DNA of 64,000 bases from Bryobacteraceae bacterium (GCA_025056455.1 JANWVY010000001.1:691757-755756), one strand, 5' to 3'; shown: positions 16,973-26,538, counted from the stretch's first letter. Program-made: numbers and translations. Notes: generated by a model from the sequence alone, not told the origin.

Positions 16973-18322
16973 ATGAAGCGCCGTACGTTTCTCTCTGCGA
17001 GTTCTCTCGCTAGCAGCGCCACTTTCCTTTCCTCGCAGACCAAGCCCATGGATAGCAAGGTGCGCCGCGTTGGTCTTATTGGCTGCGGCTGGTATGGCAA
17101 GTGCGATCTCTTCCGCTTGATCCAAGTCTCGCCGGTCAACGTCGTTTCTCTCTGCGACGTCGACAAGCGCATGCTCGAACAGGCAGCTGAACTCGTGGCC
17201 ACACGCCAAGCTTCCAAGAAAAAACCCCGCACCTACGCTGACTACCGGCAGATGCTCAAAGAAAGAGATCTCGACCTTGTTCTCGTTGCAACCCCTGATC
17301 ACTGGCATGCACTCCCGACCATCGAAGCCTTGCAGGCCGGCATGGATGTTTATGTACAGAAGCCCATTAGCGTGGACATCGTGGAGGGGCAAGCCATGCT
17401 GGCAGCGGCTCGAAAATACAAGCGCGTCGTGCAGGTCGGCACCCAGCGCCGGAGTACGCCGCACTTGGTCGAAGCCCGCGACCGGATCCTGCGCGAGGGT
17501 AAGCTTGGAACCATCGGCTTGGTGGAAATCTACTGCTATTACCACATGCGAGCGCGCTCGAATCCGCCCGATACAGCTCCTCCGGAGTATCTCGACTATG
17601 AGATGTGGACCGGACCTGCGCCCATGCGTCCTTACAATGAGCTTGTCCACCCGCGTTCCTGGCGTGCCTTCATGGAGTACGGTAACGGAATTGTTGGGGA
17701 TATGTGCATCCACATGCTGGACATGGTGCGGTGGATGCTCGATCTCGGCTGGCCAGCCAGCGTGTCCTCCGCTGGGGGGATCTTGGTGGAGAAAAACAGC
17801 AAGGCCAATATCACCGACACGCAGACTGCTACCTTCGATTTCGGCAATCTGAAAGTTGTCTGGCAACACCGCACCTGGGGACATCCTCCCGATCCGCAGT
17901 ATCCATGGGGCGCTACCTTCTACGGGGACAAAGGGACGTTGAAAGCAAGCGTCTTCAGTTATGACTTCATTCCCGTGGACAAAAATGCTCCGAAGATCCA
18001 TCAAGACGTCACCTACGAACTCGAACAGTATCCTGAAGACAAAACCGAAGATCGTTTGGAGAAACACGTAGCGCCGGCCATCCGGGCCCACATGCGCGAC
18101 TTTTTAGCGGCCATTGATCAACGCAGCAAACCGGTTGCAGATATCGAACAAGGACACATCTCGACAGCAAGTTGCATCCTGGCGAACCTCTCGCTCCAGC
18201 TTGGCCGTACGCTCAAGTGGGACCCGGTCAAACACCGGGTGATTGGCGATGAAGAAGCCAACCGCCTTCTCGCTCGACCCTATCGCCGCCCCTGGGTGCA
18301 TCCGGACCCAGCCAAAATCTAA
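16973..18322 (+). CDS. Tat-exported Gfo/Idh/MocA family oxidoreductase
   Basis: A 449-residue NAD(P)-dependent dehydrogenase or glycosidase-like protein. The N-terminus KRRTFLSASSLASS is a twin-arginine type signal. The Rossmann fold starts with VGLIGCGWYG near residue 35, DHWHAL follows, and the family lysine sits in VQKPIS near residue 130. The C-terminal alpha/beta domain contains the conserved HMLDMVRWML segment. Members in Acidobacteria and Planctomycetes act on sugars outside the cytoplasm. No dedicated operon partner is apparent; the next gene is on the opposite strand. Confidence 0.88.
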   Translation: MKRRTFLSASSLASSATFLSSQTKPMDSKVRRVGLIGCGWYGKCDLFRLIQVSPVNVVSLCDVDKRMLEQAAELVATRQASKKKPRTYADYRQMLKERDLDLVLVATPDHWHALPTIEALQAGMDVYVQKPISVDIVEGQAMLAAARKYKRVVQVGTQRRSTPHLVEARDRILREGKLGTIGLVEIYCYYHMRARSNPPDTAPPEYLDYEMWTGPAPMRPYNELVHPRSWRAFMEYGNGIVGDMCIHMLDMVRWMLDLGWPASVSSAGGILVEKNSKANITDTQTATFDFGNLKVVWQHRTWGHPPDPQYPWGATFYGDKGTLKASVFSYDFIPVDKNAPKIHQDVTYELEQYPEDKTEDRLEKHVAPAIRAHMRDFLAAIDQRSKPVADIEQGHISTASCILANLSLQLGRTLKWDPVKHRVIGDEEANRLLARPYRRPWVHPDPAKI

Positions 18323-18398
18323 GCGCTGCTCTGCAGGTTAATGCCAGGATGTCCAGTCACCGGGCCGAAGCGAGGGGGCGATCTGTCTCCCACGGACA

Positions 18399-19727
18399 TC
18401 AGGGCTCTCGCCGCCCTGGTTCTTGGCTACAGTACTCGGCCTCACTCTCACCCGGTAAAGGAGGATCGTCTTCCAGCCGGATGGTCCAACTTGGCCGGTT
18501 GAGACGGATCACAACCGCCAGCCGCGCCAGATTCGGACCGACCTCGAAACAGCGCACGCGAATCGGCCGGGATTCTTTTCGGGCAAACTCAACAAACCGT
18601 TCGGTGACTGCCGCTCGCTGTTTGAATTGAGGCAGCTTTTTGATCCATAAATACCCCGCGTTGTGAGCAAACATCAACGCCGCAACCCAGGGGATGAGAC
18701 GCTGAGCTCGCCCACGTCTGGCAAGCGCGAGCAATCCGGCCGCCACCACCAAGGACAAACCAGCGCTCGCCCAATAGGTATGCCGGCTCGGAACACGGGG
18801 CATGTAGGTGAGGAAAGAATAGGGCAAGAGGGTCACTACAATCCAAAAGCTAGACAACCGGGCCAAAAATTGCGCCCTCTGCCAGCCGGCTAGCCACAAC
18901 GTGACCACCGCCAGCAAGCCCCAAAACCAAAACAGTCGCAGGCCAGAATTCACAAGCGTCCACAAGAAGGGGGCCGAGGGGCTGAATGTGCCATCGTTAA
19001 AGTGCAAATGCTTCTCGCGGGCGGTGAAAATCAAGACCGTGTAAACGATCGACAGACCAGCAAACAACGCCAGCCCGCCCACCGACTCGCGAAGTTTCCC
19101 CAAGCTCCACGAAACAAACGCCAGCAGCAACGGGATCATGACGGCCGGCTCCTTCGAAGCCAGGGCGAGCAGAAAAAACAGACCGGCCACCCAGTAGCTC
19201 CGCCAAGCGCGCTTGCCAGCTTGCAGCCACCGCACCCAAAAAAGCAAGCTTAAATTGGAAAACAAAAATAAGAAAAGCTCCGGCGACGCAGCATGCCACA
19301 CGACCGCTTCTTGATGCCCTTCATACACGGCAAAAAAAGCTGCTGCCCAAGCGGACCAGCGATATCCGATCAAGCGCCACCGCCCGAGGGCAAAAACCAC
19401 CCAGGTGTTGAGCACGTGCAAAAAGATGCCGGCAGCGTAGTACACCGGAGCTCGCACTCCAAAGGCAGCGTCGAGCAGATAGGTCCAGACAAGCGAAGTG
19501 GCGCGGCAGCGGTAGAGCGGGTCTGAGATCAGCTGCGCCACTCCACGCCATCCGGAAAACTGTCGCGCGAGGTGAATTTGTAGGTAGTCGTCGGAGATGA
19601 GCGGCAGCCCTAAAAACGGCAGGTAGGGAACGATTGCCAGCAACGCCAGCAAGCAGAGGGCAAGGGGTTTGTCCCCCAACCGACGAAACGAAAGATTTTC
19701 CGGATTTGAACGCAACAACCCGATCAC
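18399..19727 (-). CDS. GT39-like multi-spanning membrane protein
   Basis: A 442-residue membrane protein with about ten hydrophobic helices. A conserved acidic pair in LISDDYLQIH follows the first helix, as in the periplasmic loop of lipid-linked glycosyltransferases of the PMT/ArnT class. The C-terminal 70 residues are soluble. The start is a GTG at 19727, since the frame runs upstream without another start codon before a stop. Role as a glycosyltransferase using polyprenyl-phosphate sugars is inference; no partner genes adjoin it. Confidence 0.6.
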   Translation of the reverse strand: MIGLLRSNPENLSFRRLGDKPLALCLLALLAIVPYLPFLGLPLISDDYLQIHLARQFSGWRGVAQLISDPLYRCRATSLVWTYLLDAAFGVRAPVYYAAGIFLHVLNTWVVFALGRWRLIGYRWSAWAAAFFAVYEGHQEAVVWHAASPELFLFLFSNLSLLFWVRWLQAGKRAWRSYWVAGLFFLLALASKEPAVMIPLLLAFVSWSLGKLRESVGGLALFAGLSIVYTVLIFTAREKHLHFNDGTFSPSAPFLWTLVNSGLRLFWFWGLLAVVTLWLAGWQRAQFLARLSSFWIVVTLLPYSFLTYMPRVPSRHTYWASAGLSLVVAAGLLALARRGRAQRLIPWVAALMFAHNAGYLWIKKLPQFKQRAAVTERFVEFARKESRPIRVRCFEVGPNLARLAVVIRLNRPSWTIRLEDDPPLPGESEAEYCSQEPGRREP

Positions 19728-20132
19728 GCTAGTGATGCCCTCGTCCTGCGAATTCCACGGATTGAGAACGGCGCCAGGGCTGGCGCGTTTGCAATCAGCC
19801 GGTGTTGAAACAAAAAGTTCACCCTGCCTCTGGCAAGCTCTAGACAGCGATCGCCAGGGCGCCCGTTACGATTTCGCTTTCAGGCCGGCGCTCAACCCGC
19901 TCCTCACAGCCGCGACCGTCATCCTCCAGCATCACAGGCGCAAGCTTGTTCAGAGCACCCAGAATCTGGAAGAGCGATAGGCAACCGTCCGCGGTTGCCG
20001 GAATCCAATTCAAACCCGGGAGAGCGATCGTATGCCGACCATTGATTTCTTTCCATTATGTCAACGAGGCCAAGCTTTGTGCAGGGGGCCATGGCTGCTA
20101 GGTCGAGGCGGGCCTGCCGGGCGAGATCGCGC
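19728..20132. other. 405-base intergenic region
   Basis: No credible protein gene is seen between the membrane protein and the GH88 gene. Short open frames (plus strand to 19980, minus strand 19919-20164) show no recognisable family. The region contains a perfect 8-bp hairpin with a four-base loop at 19980-19999. It must hold the promoter of the GTG-started gene at 19727 and the 3' region of the GH88 gene. Confidence 0.5.
19980..19999. repeat. Perfect inverted repeat, tetraloop hairpin
   Basis: GGCAACCG and CGGTTGCC flank the loop TCCG. No run of T follows on either strand within ten bases, so a simple intrinsic terminator is not clear. It could be a 3' stem of the GH88 transcript or a structured RNA element. 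Confidence 0.45.
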
Positions 20133-21245
20133 TCAGCGCAGGACCTGATCGAGCGCTTCCACAAAAAAATAATCCCCCCAGATTACGCTCTCGCCAACGC
20201 CGAGGTTTTTGTGATAGTGGTACACTCCGCCCTTTAAGATCCCTTCCCAGCTGGGGTCCCGGTCCGCCAGATGCTCTTCGCACAAAGTCTTGAGAATTCG
20301 CAACCCGGTGTTCCAGTAGAAGTGTCCTTTGACCGGATCTTGAAGCAAACGGGAAAGGCGGAACAGTCCTGCGGCTGCGATGGCGGCGGCTGAGGTGTCC
20401 ACCAGCTTGCGACTCTCTTGCGAGGCGTTAAAGTCCCACGGAGCGATGCCGTCCGGCTGTGCGTGCGTAATATAGTAATCCGCGCAAGCTTCCGCCGTAT
20501 CGAGGAAGCGCGGGTCGCGGCTGTATTCGTAACAGGTGCTAAAACCGTAGAGCGCCCACGTCAACCCGCGCGACCAGCAGCTGTCACTGCGAGCGCCTTG
20601 CTGCGTCGTCTGCCGCAAAAATTCTCCCGTTTCGGTGTCAAAAATCCCTTCCTGAGCGGTGGACCCATCGCCCCGCACGAGAAACCGACGCGTCGTGAGA
20701 CAATGCCGGAGGGCGATTTCCCGAAGCCGCCGGTCGCCGGTTTCTCGCGCCGCGTAAAAAATGATGCCGACGTTCATCATGATGTCGATGAATAGCGAGT
20801 TATCGGCGACAAAGGAACAAAGATACTGTCCTTTTTCGCGAAACCGGAGCGCCAACGTCTTGCCCGCCTCGACAATCACCTGGTTGACTGCCGGATCTTT
20901 TGAAAACAAATACCAGCGGTAGTAACTCGACAGGAAAATAAACCCCAGATCGTGTACTTCACGGTCTGTCTTGCGCGGCTCTAGCGGCTTGGTGTAGCGA
21001 ATGGCTTGGTCCAGCCAGTACTGCTGCTCTTCCTCCTGACTGTGTTTGCGAAAGACCCACATCATGCCCGGAAGAAATCCGTCACACCAATGGGTCCACA
21101 CTGGCCCGCCATGCTTCCAGCTCCCTTGCTGGGTGTACATCGGATAAAAGCCAGGGTGCGCGTCGGTGAGCTTGCGCACTTGTCTTTTGGCGAAAGCCAG
21201 AGCGCCTTCGAGCACAGCGCGATCGTTTTCAGCCAGTTGAATCAC
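20133..21245 (-). CDS. Glycoside hydrolase family 88, unsaturated glucuronyl hydrolase
   Basis: A 370-residue alpha6/alpha6-barrel enzyme. WTHWCDGFLPGMMW at 50-63 is a GH88 landmark, and the expected catalytic aspartates are visible at D99 (HDLGF) and D154 (FIDIMMN), with spacing close to that in the characterised Bacillus enzyme. GH88 proteins remove 4,5-unsaturated uronic acids released by polysaccharide lyases from pectin, rhamnogalacturonan or glycosaminoglycans. No signal peptide is seen, so it is probably cytosolic. Its start overlaps the upstream secreted protein gene by four bases. A pectate lyase lies 26 kb away at 47044. Confidence 0.88.
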   Translation of the reverse strand: MIQLAENDRAVLEGALAFAKRQVRKLTDAHPGFYPMYTQQGSWKHGGPVWTHWCDGFLPGMMWVFRKHSQEEEQQYWLDQAIRYTKPLEPRKTDREVHDLGFIFLSSYYRWYLFSKDPAVNQVIVEAGKTLALRFREKGQYLCSFVADNSLFIDIMMNVGIIFYAARETGDRRLREIALRHCLTTRRFLVRGDGSTAQEGIFDTETGEFLRQTTQQGARSDSCWSRGLTWALYGFSTCYEYSRDPRFLDTAEACADYYITHAQPDGIAPWDFNASQESRKLVDTSAAAIAAAGLFRLSRLLQDPVKGHFYWNTGLRILKTLCEEHLADRDPSWEGILKGGVYHYHKNLGVGESVIWGDYFFVEALDQVLR

Positions 21246-22549
21246 TTGCTTTCCTCAATGGAAGAAGGGGGAAGCGTACGCCAGTAAAGGCGAGTCCCTG
21301 CAGCCACTTTGGCCTGTTCCCCTCTCAAAAAAAGGATACCAGTGCGCGGATCTTCCGAGTTTGATTCCCGGAGGATAAAAAACGGTTCCCGCGCGGCACT
21401 GCGCCAGGCTGGCAGCGGGGCGCTGAGAGACGGATCCAAAGTCGCCTCCAGCTCTACAAACCGGTTGCCGAATTCGAGCCGCTCTAAACGCAAACCAGCC
21501 TGCCAGAAAACCGAACCATTCAAACGCAGCCGTTGCATTCGGACCAAACGGCCTTTGACCACCGCCCCGCGTGGCACATAGATCTGTTTCTTGCGCTTGA
21601 CATCGGAGACCACCCATCCGCGCACAGGATCTCCAATGGCGCTGACACCAGCCACAATCTCATTCTCCAATTGCACTCCAATCTCGAGATCAGGCGGAAG
21701 GACGACACGCTGCGGTGGCTGCGCCAGAACTTTCGGATCTTCGGGCACATCCTCGAACCGGATTACAGATTCAATCGCATACTGCCGACAGTTGCTGAAT
21801 GTCGTCCGGTTGCGGCTTTCATTGCCACCAAGGTCGGTAATGGAGAGATCGGCCGTTTTCGTCAATAAAAAATCTTGCTCCCCAATCCGCACACGATGAT
21901 AGAGCAAGGTCTGAGAGCTTGACAGGATGGGAAGCGTGGGCGGAATGTCGTTGACATGGAGGGTGAGTTTTTCTAAATCCAGAGTTTCGGGATGCACCCA
22001 AAACGAGCCCTCATAGCCGACAAAAGCCTCAGCGGGACGCACGCGCATCCGGTAGTTGCTGGTGAGCCGGGGCACCGAATAATCAAATTGAATGAATACG
22101 CGCCCCTCGTGGTTCACCTTGCCCACGTGACGAAAGCTCGGCGCGCTAGAAAGAAACAACCCCGACACGTGGAGAGCGAAACTGCCATTGCCAATAGCGC
22201 CTGAGTGTCCTACCATCTCGGTAATGTCGCGATCATCGAACTGGGACGAGCCCGGCCAGGCGAATAACTCTCGCCGATTCACGTAGGCTACTTCTAACCG
22301 CAAGAGGTCAACCAGCTCAAAGCGCCGCGAGGAGCTTTTGCGTACCGAGCGCTCAATCGTCTCTAAGCACGTGTAGTTGGGCAGCGCTTGCAGGTTTTCC
22401 TGCGCGCGCACGCGTATCCGCGTCAGCAGAATCTGTTCCGGCGTGAGCCGTTTTTCCGAGGGCTCAACTGGCTTCTCACCGCGGCAGACAGCGGCTAAGA
22501 GCACAAGCAGAACGGCGGCCGCCGCTGTATTCCACCACGTCTTTGCCAT
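21242..22549 (-). CDS. Secreted Acidobacteria-type protein of unknown function
   Basis: A 435-residue exported protein; the ATG at 22549 precedes a signal peptide (about residues 1-24). Upstream in-frame codons are rejected because they would run through the divergent CDGSH gene. The N-terminal half starts with PNYTCLETIERS, a string I associate with acidobacterial secreted proteins, and resembles an outer-membrane lipoprotein-sorting beta fold. The C-terminal part, with VPRGAVVKGRL, recalls the TrbI/VirB10-like beta module that shapes a periplasmic surface. Translationally coupled to GH88 (4-base overlap). Function unknown. ATG at 22564 is an alternative start. Confidence 0.65.
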   Translation of the reverse strand: MAKTWWNTAAAAVLLVLLAAVCRGEKPVEPSEKRLTPEQILLTRIRVRAQENLQALPNYTCLETIERSVRKSSSRRFELVDLLRLEVAYVNRRELFAWPGSSQFDDRDITEMVGHSGAIGNGSFALHVSGLFLSSAPSFRHVGKVNHEGRVFIQFDYSVPRLTSNYRMRVRPAEAFVGYEGSFWVHPETLDLEKLTLHVNDIPPTLPILSSSQTLLYHRVRIGEQDFLLTKTADLSITDLGGNESRNRTTFSNCRQYAIESVIRFEDVPEDPKVLAQPPQRVVLPPDLEIGVQLENEIVAGVSAIGDPVRGWVVSDVKRKKQIYVPRGAVVKGRLVRMQRLRLNGSVFWQAGLRLERLEFGNRFVELEATLDPSLSAPLPAWRSAAREPFFILRESNSEDPRTGILFLRGEQAKVAAGTRLYWRTLPPSSIEESK

Positions 22550-22562
22550 GGTTCTTGCCCTC

Positions 22563-22585
22563 ATTATAGGCGTGCATGCTAACAT
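22563..22585. promoter_or_regulatory. Back-to-back promoters for secreted protein and CDGSH genes
   Basis: On the minus strand TATAAT (22563-22568) lies 13 bases before the ATG at 22549. On the plus strand an extended -10, TGCTAACAT (22577-22585), ends nine bases before the ATG at 22595. The two -10 elements are within 20 bases of each other, so polymerase binding is probably mutually exclusive. No good -35 boxes are seen. Confidence 0.45.
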
Positions 22586-22594
22586 CGGGGGTTT

Positions 22595-22825
22595 ATGGCT
22601 GTGAGAATCACGGTGAACAATCATGGCCCGTTGCGAATTGAGGGCGAATTTTCGATCTTTGACGCCAGCGGCAAGGAATTTGGTCTGGCTGGCCGGACGA
22701 TGGTAGCACTTTGCCGGTGTGGCCTTTCTCAAAACAAGCCCTTTTGCGACGGATCGCACGCCCGCCAAGGCTGGCAAAGCGTGTGCGAGGCCCGCGACCT
22801 CCCGCCCCCAAAGCCTAAGGCTTAG
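22595..22825 (+). CDS. Small CDGSH iron-sulfur domain protein
   Basis: A 76-residue protein with one CDGSH motif: CRCG at about residues 41-44 and CDGSH at 52-56 give the three-cysteine, one-histidine ligand set of a [2Fe-2S] cluster. Short bacterial single-domain members are thought to work in redox or iron handling. It stands alone, divergent from the secreted protein gene and convergent with the spermidine synthase homologue. Confidence 0.9.
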   Translation: MAVRITVNNHGPLRIEGEFSIFDASGKEFGLAGRTMVALCRCGLSQNKPFCDGSHARQGWQSVCEARDLPPPKPKA

Positions 22826-22872
22826 GCCACCTTGCACCCGGAAAGCCACCGGGTTTCCCAACTGTTGTGCAT

Positions 22873-22888
22873 CAGGGTTTTAACCCTG
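22873..22888. terminator. Small hairpin between convergent genes
   Basis: CAGGGTT and AACCCTG form a perfect 7-bp stem with a two-base centre, between the convergent CDGSH and spermidine synthase-like genes. It could work in both directions, but no T run follows, so this is a weak call. Confidence 0.3.
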
Positions 22889-22964
22889 GGCCATCACCCG
22901 AACGCTACTCTCCTCCCCGGACGCCGAAAAGTGATTGCCGGCAAGTATCCATCACCGCTGGGAC

Positions 22965-25007
22965 TTATTTGAGAACTCCAAACAAACTCGAATAGTCGTC
23001 CGTCCACAGCCTCACACTCGGTTTCCAAGCGATCGGACTCCCGCTGCCTCGGATGGGATCCTGTTCCAGCAAAGCTTGGTCCCTGGCCAGCAGAATCCAG
23101 GTCGATTCAAAACAGTTGCCCTGGTCATCTTCCGCCGATTCCACCTGCAAGTGCGCTAGCTTCAGCCGGCTTGCGATCTTTTCCACCACTGGCTCCAGCT
23201 CGAGAAAACGATTGGAAACATGGAGCGCCAGAATGCCCTCCGGCTTCAGATGGCGGAGGTACAGCTCGACGGCCTCCCGTGTCAGCAGGTGCACCGGAAT
23301 CGAATCTCCGGAAAAGCAATCTACCGCTAAAACGTCAAAATGATTAGGCCGTTCTTTTTCCAGCGACAAGCGCGCATCGCCTAACACAATCTCGACTTTC
23401 GCCCGCGTAGCGCGCAAATAAAAAAACTCCTGACGGGCCAGCTCCACAACAAGCGGATTAATCTCATAAAACTTGATGACATCTCCCGGTCGCCCGTAGC
23501 CGGCGATGCTGCCCGCGCCTAAGCCAAACACACCGATTTTTTGCGGCGTCTGAGGGCGGCGGGTACGGATGGCGCGTCCGACACCTGAGTCCGGACAGTA
23601 GTAGGTGAGCAATTCCCGTTGCCGTTCGGGGTGAATCCAGTTTTCACCATGATTGATGGCGCCGTGCAACAACGTGCGATAACTGTCCCATTCGGTCGCA
23701 CCCTTCGTCTCGCGAACTCGAAGCGTGCCATAGAAATTACGCCGCACGACTTTGTAGTCCTTAAGATTTCGATATTGCGTTCGAACGCAGAGCGTTGCCA
23801 AGCCGGCCAGCGCCGCGGTCATGAGGATGACGGTCCAGGCGCTGTAGTCTCGAAAAAAGCGGGAAGCGGGATCCGTCACTACAACCACAATGGCTAACGC
23901 GCCGCAACCGAATAAGCTCAGTGGAAATTCAAAGTAACTCACAAACAGGTAAGGCGCGATGAGACCCACGAGCAGCCCGCCTGCAGCGCCCCCCACCGAT
24001 AGCATGAGATAAAACGAAGTGAGATACTGGGGGTGTGGTTTGCGCTTCACCAGTTCCCCGTGACAAAACATACAACAAATAAAAAAGGCCGCCGAAAACA
24101 CCAGCAGCAGGATCTTCATGCGAATGTCCTCGGTGCCCTTGTGAAGCAGGTAAGCCATGCTGAACAAGGCCGGCCACAACAGCCCCAGATAAATTGGCCG
24201 TTGATACCAGCCATCAGCGTCAAAACACAAAATAAAGGACAGAAGATAGATGGTGAGAGGCACAACCCACAAAAAAGGCATCGCGGCTACGTCTTGTGTC
24301 AGATGGTTCGTGATCGAGAGCATCAGAGCAGAGGGACAGGCCGCGAGCGCAATCCACAGCAGCTGCGTCTTCCGGCTGGGGGGTGGCTCCTTTGACTCTG
24401 GGGTTTCAGCCAGCAGGACCCTCTGGCCGCGAAGCGTGCTGACGCGTGCGGTCCAGAGGCAAAGGATCACGAAAACGGCGTACGCTCCCGACCAAACCAG
24501 TCCCTGCAACCGGGTTGAAAGGTAGGGTTCGACCACAACCGGATAGGTGATCAAGGCCAGCAGGCTTCCGAAGTTTGAAAGCGCAAAAAGACGGTATGGA
24601 AGCACCCCTTGGCCCGACCGCGAATACCAACTTTGCAGGAGCGGACTAGTGGTAGACAGCAAGAAGTAAGGCAGGCCAACGCAAGCCGCGAGAAGCGCCA
24701 GAATTTGGAGCGAAGGATTTCCCCCGGCCTCCGGCTTCCAGAAGGGACTTGGGGTGATAGGCAAAAGGGCCAAGCTCACTGCGAGCAACGCGCTATGCAT
24801 GAGCGCATGCCTCCGAGCTGGCCAGCGTTTGACAAACCAGTGGACATAGAGATATCCCAACAAAAGCACGGTTTGAAAAAACAGCATGCAAGTGGTCCAA
24901 ACTGCCGCGGAGCCGCCAAACCAAGGCAGAATCATGCGCGCGATCATGGGCTGCAGCTGGAACAGTAAAAACGCGCTGAGAAAGATCGTCGCTGCGTAAA
25001 GAAGCAT
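22965..25007 (-). CDS. Membrane-fused spermidine synthase-like protein
   Basis: A 680-residue fusion. The first about 430 residues form ten to twelve hydrophobic helices resembling an MFS-type membrane region. Residues about 450-680 are a Rossmann-like spermine/spermidine synthase fold: GVFGLGAGSIAGYG binds the nucleoside cofactor, YEINPLVVELAR and LGDARLSLE follow, and FDVLAVDCFSGDSIPVHL is the aminopropyl-transfer region. Such fusions are widespread in Acidobacteria and related phyla; whether they make polyamines is unproven. It stands alone, 19 bases from the divergent histidine kinase. Confidence 0.85.
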   Translation of the reverse strand: MLLYAATIFLSAFLLFQLQPMIARMILPWFGGSAAVWTTCMLFFQTVLLLGYLYVHWFVKRWPARRHALMHSALLAVSLALLPITPSPFWKPEAGGNPSLQILALLAACVGLPYFLLSTTSPLLQSWYSRSGQGVLPYRLFALSNFGSLLALITYPVVVEPYLSTRLQGLVWSGAYAVFVILCLWTARVSTLRGQRVLLAETPESKEPPPSRKTQLLWIALAACPSALMLSITNHLTQDVAAMPFLWVVPLTIYLLSFILCFDADGWYQRPIYLGLLWPALFSMAYLLHKGTEDIRMKILLLVFSAAFFICCMFCHGELVKRKPHPQYLTSFYLMLSVGGAAGGLLVGLIAPYLFVSYFEFPLSLFGCGALAIVVVVTDPASRFFRDYSAWTVILMTAALAGLATLCVRTQYRNLKDYKVVRRNFYGTLRVRETKGATEWDSYRTLLHGAINHGENWIHPERQRELLTYYCPDSGVGRAIRTRRPQTPQKIGVFGLGAGSIAGYGRPGDVIKFYEINPLVVELARQEFFYLRATRAKVEIVLGDARLSLEKERPNHFDVLAVDCFSGDSIPVHLLTREAVELYLRHLKPEGILALHVSNRFLELEPVVEKIASRLKLAHLQVESAEDDQGNCFESTWILLARDQALLEQDPIRGSGSPIAWKPSVRLWTDDYSSLFGVLK

Positions 25008-25026
25008 CGAAACTCCCTAGCTTACA

Positions 25027-26538
25027 ATGGTTGGCGGAAACGTGTTGGAGAAGTTCAACGGCGAGCGCTTGACCTTATTCCGCAGCCTGGGACGCCGCTT
25101 TGGCGATCTCAAAGTGCGACCCAAGCTGATTGTCCTTCACAATACATTCTTCCTAATCCTCACGTGCGCCGTGTATTTTTCGCTCATTCCACTGGTTGAA
25201 GAGCGGGCGCTCGACTCGCGCCGGCGGGAAAACCAGCTGCTGGACCAGATTTTCCGGGACGACCGCCCCCTACCTCAAATCGAAGGCAGCGCCGTTTATG
25301 AATTTCGCGAAGGCGATCCGGCAACGCTTCAAATTCCTCCAGACATCGTTGCCTGGCTGGATCAGAACCCGGGCGAGGTCTATCAAAGTCCAACTGGAAC
25401 CTGGTATCGCAAGGTCCCCTCCACCGGCGAATATCGCACCATGCAATCACCCGATCACATTTATGCGGAGACTGTCCAGCGGGCGCAGCGCACGCTGTTC
25501 GTCGTGTTAGGAGCAATTTACTGCCTTGCCGTTTTCGCCCTCGAGTTCTTGATCATGCCGTTATACGTCTACCGGCCGATCCGCTTGATGTTGCACGCCG
25601 ACCGGGCCACCCAGCAGGGGGATCGCGCTCACGAACTGATTCGCGAGGCGGACATTCTCAACGACGAGATCGGGCAGATTATGCGATCTCGCAACGCCAC
25701 GGTCGCCGAGCTGCGACGGCACGAAGATAGCCTGGCCGAAGCCCTGGAGAAGCTCGAGCGCTACGCCGAGGATCTCCGCCGCAAAAACGAAATGCTGGAA
25801 ACAGCAAAGAAGAACCTAGAAAATCAGGATCGCCTGGCGAGCATTGGCCTGCTGAGCGCCAGCGTCGCCCATGAGATCAACACCCCACTGACCGTCCTGC
25901 ACGGTTCCATCGAGAAATTGCTGGAAACAGCACCGGATCCAGCGACCAAAGAGCGGTTGAACCGCATGCTGCGCGTTACCCAGCGGCTCAGAAAAATTGG
26001 TGAAAGCTTGGTGGATTTTGCTCGTGCGCGGCGCCAGGTTGTCGAGCCGGTGGCCGTCCGTGCGCTCGTTGAAGAGGCGTGGAACCTGCTCGCCATTGAC
26101 GACAAAGCGGCAAGCGTCAACTTTCGCAACGAATCCCACGGCGAGCACTGGGTCGAGGGCGATAGCGATAAGTTGTTACAGGTTTTTGTGAACCTCCTGC
26201 GCAATGCCTTACACGCCGTCTCACCCAAAGGCCACATCAGGGTTAGCTCTGCCGAACTCCAAGAAAATGGCAAGCACTGGATCCGTATCACGGTAGATGA
26301 CGATGGACCCGGCATCCCGCCCGAGGTGCTGCCAGGAATTTTTGACGCCTTTGTCACCACGCGTCTGGATTCCAAAGGTACTGGGTTGGGGCTGACCGTA
26401 TCGGAAGGCATTGTCCGCCAGCACGGTGGATCGATTGCAGCTTCCAACCGCGAGGGCGGAGGAGCGCGCCTTGAGGTGCTCCTGCCGGCGGCTCTCAAAC
26501 CAGCCACAATCGCCGATACCGGAGTGAGCCGTGCCTAA
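25027..26538 (+). CDS. Membrane histidine kinase of the XRE-regulator pair
   Basis: A 503-residue sensor kinase. Transmembrane helices at about 38-56 and 157-177 flank a small periplasmic sensor. A HAMP-like and coiled-coil stretch (180-268) leads to the HisKA domain with H282 in VAHEINTPL and then HATPase_c with DDDGPGIP, GTGLGL. The class is NtrB-like (HEINTPL box). The annotated ATG overlaps a TACAAT box at 25023-25028, so a downstream start such as GTG at 25042 is possible. It overlaps the response regulator by eight bases. Confidence 0.88.
   Translation: MVGGNVLEKFNGERLTLFRSLGRRFGDLKVRPKLIVLHNTFFLILTCAVYFSLIPLVEERALDSRRRENQLLDQIFRDDRPLPQIEGSAVYEFREGDPATLQIPPDIVAWLDQNPGEVYQSPTGTWYRKVPSTGEYRTMQSPDHIYAETVQRAQRTLFVVLGAIYCLAVFALEFLIMPLYVYRPIRLMLHADRATQQGDRAHELIREADILNDEIGQIMRSRNATVAELRRHEDSLAEALEKLERYAEDLRRKNEMLETAKKNLENQDRLASIGLLSASVAHEINTPLTVLHGSIEKLLETAPDPATKERLNRMLRVTQRLRKIGESLVDFARARRQVVEPVAVRALVEEAWNLLAIDDKAASVNFRNESHGEHWVEGDSDKLLQVFVNLLRNALHAVSPKGHIRVSSAELQENGKHWIRITVDDDGPGIPPEVLPGIFDAFVTTRLDSKGTGLGLTVSEGIVRQHGGSIAASNREGGGARLEVLLPAALKPATIADTGVSRA

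Noticed and set aside
16955-18091. A 378-residue open frame on the minus strand
   Set aside because: It lies wholly antisense to the clear Gfo/Idh/MocA gene, shows no family motif, and results from GC-rich codon bias.
25023-25028. TACAAT as a promoter for the kinase at 25027
   Set aside because: It overlaps the start codon itself, so a leaderless start at 25027 cannot result; a later start or an upstream promoter is needed. I left this open in the kinase entry.
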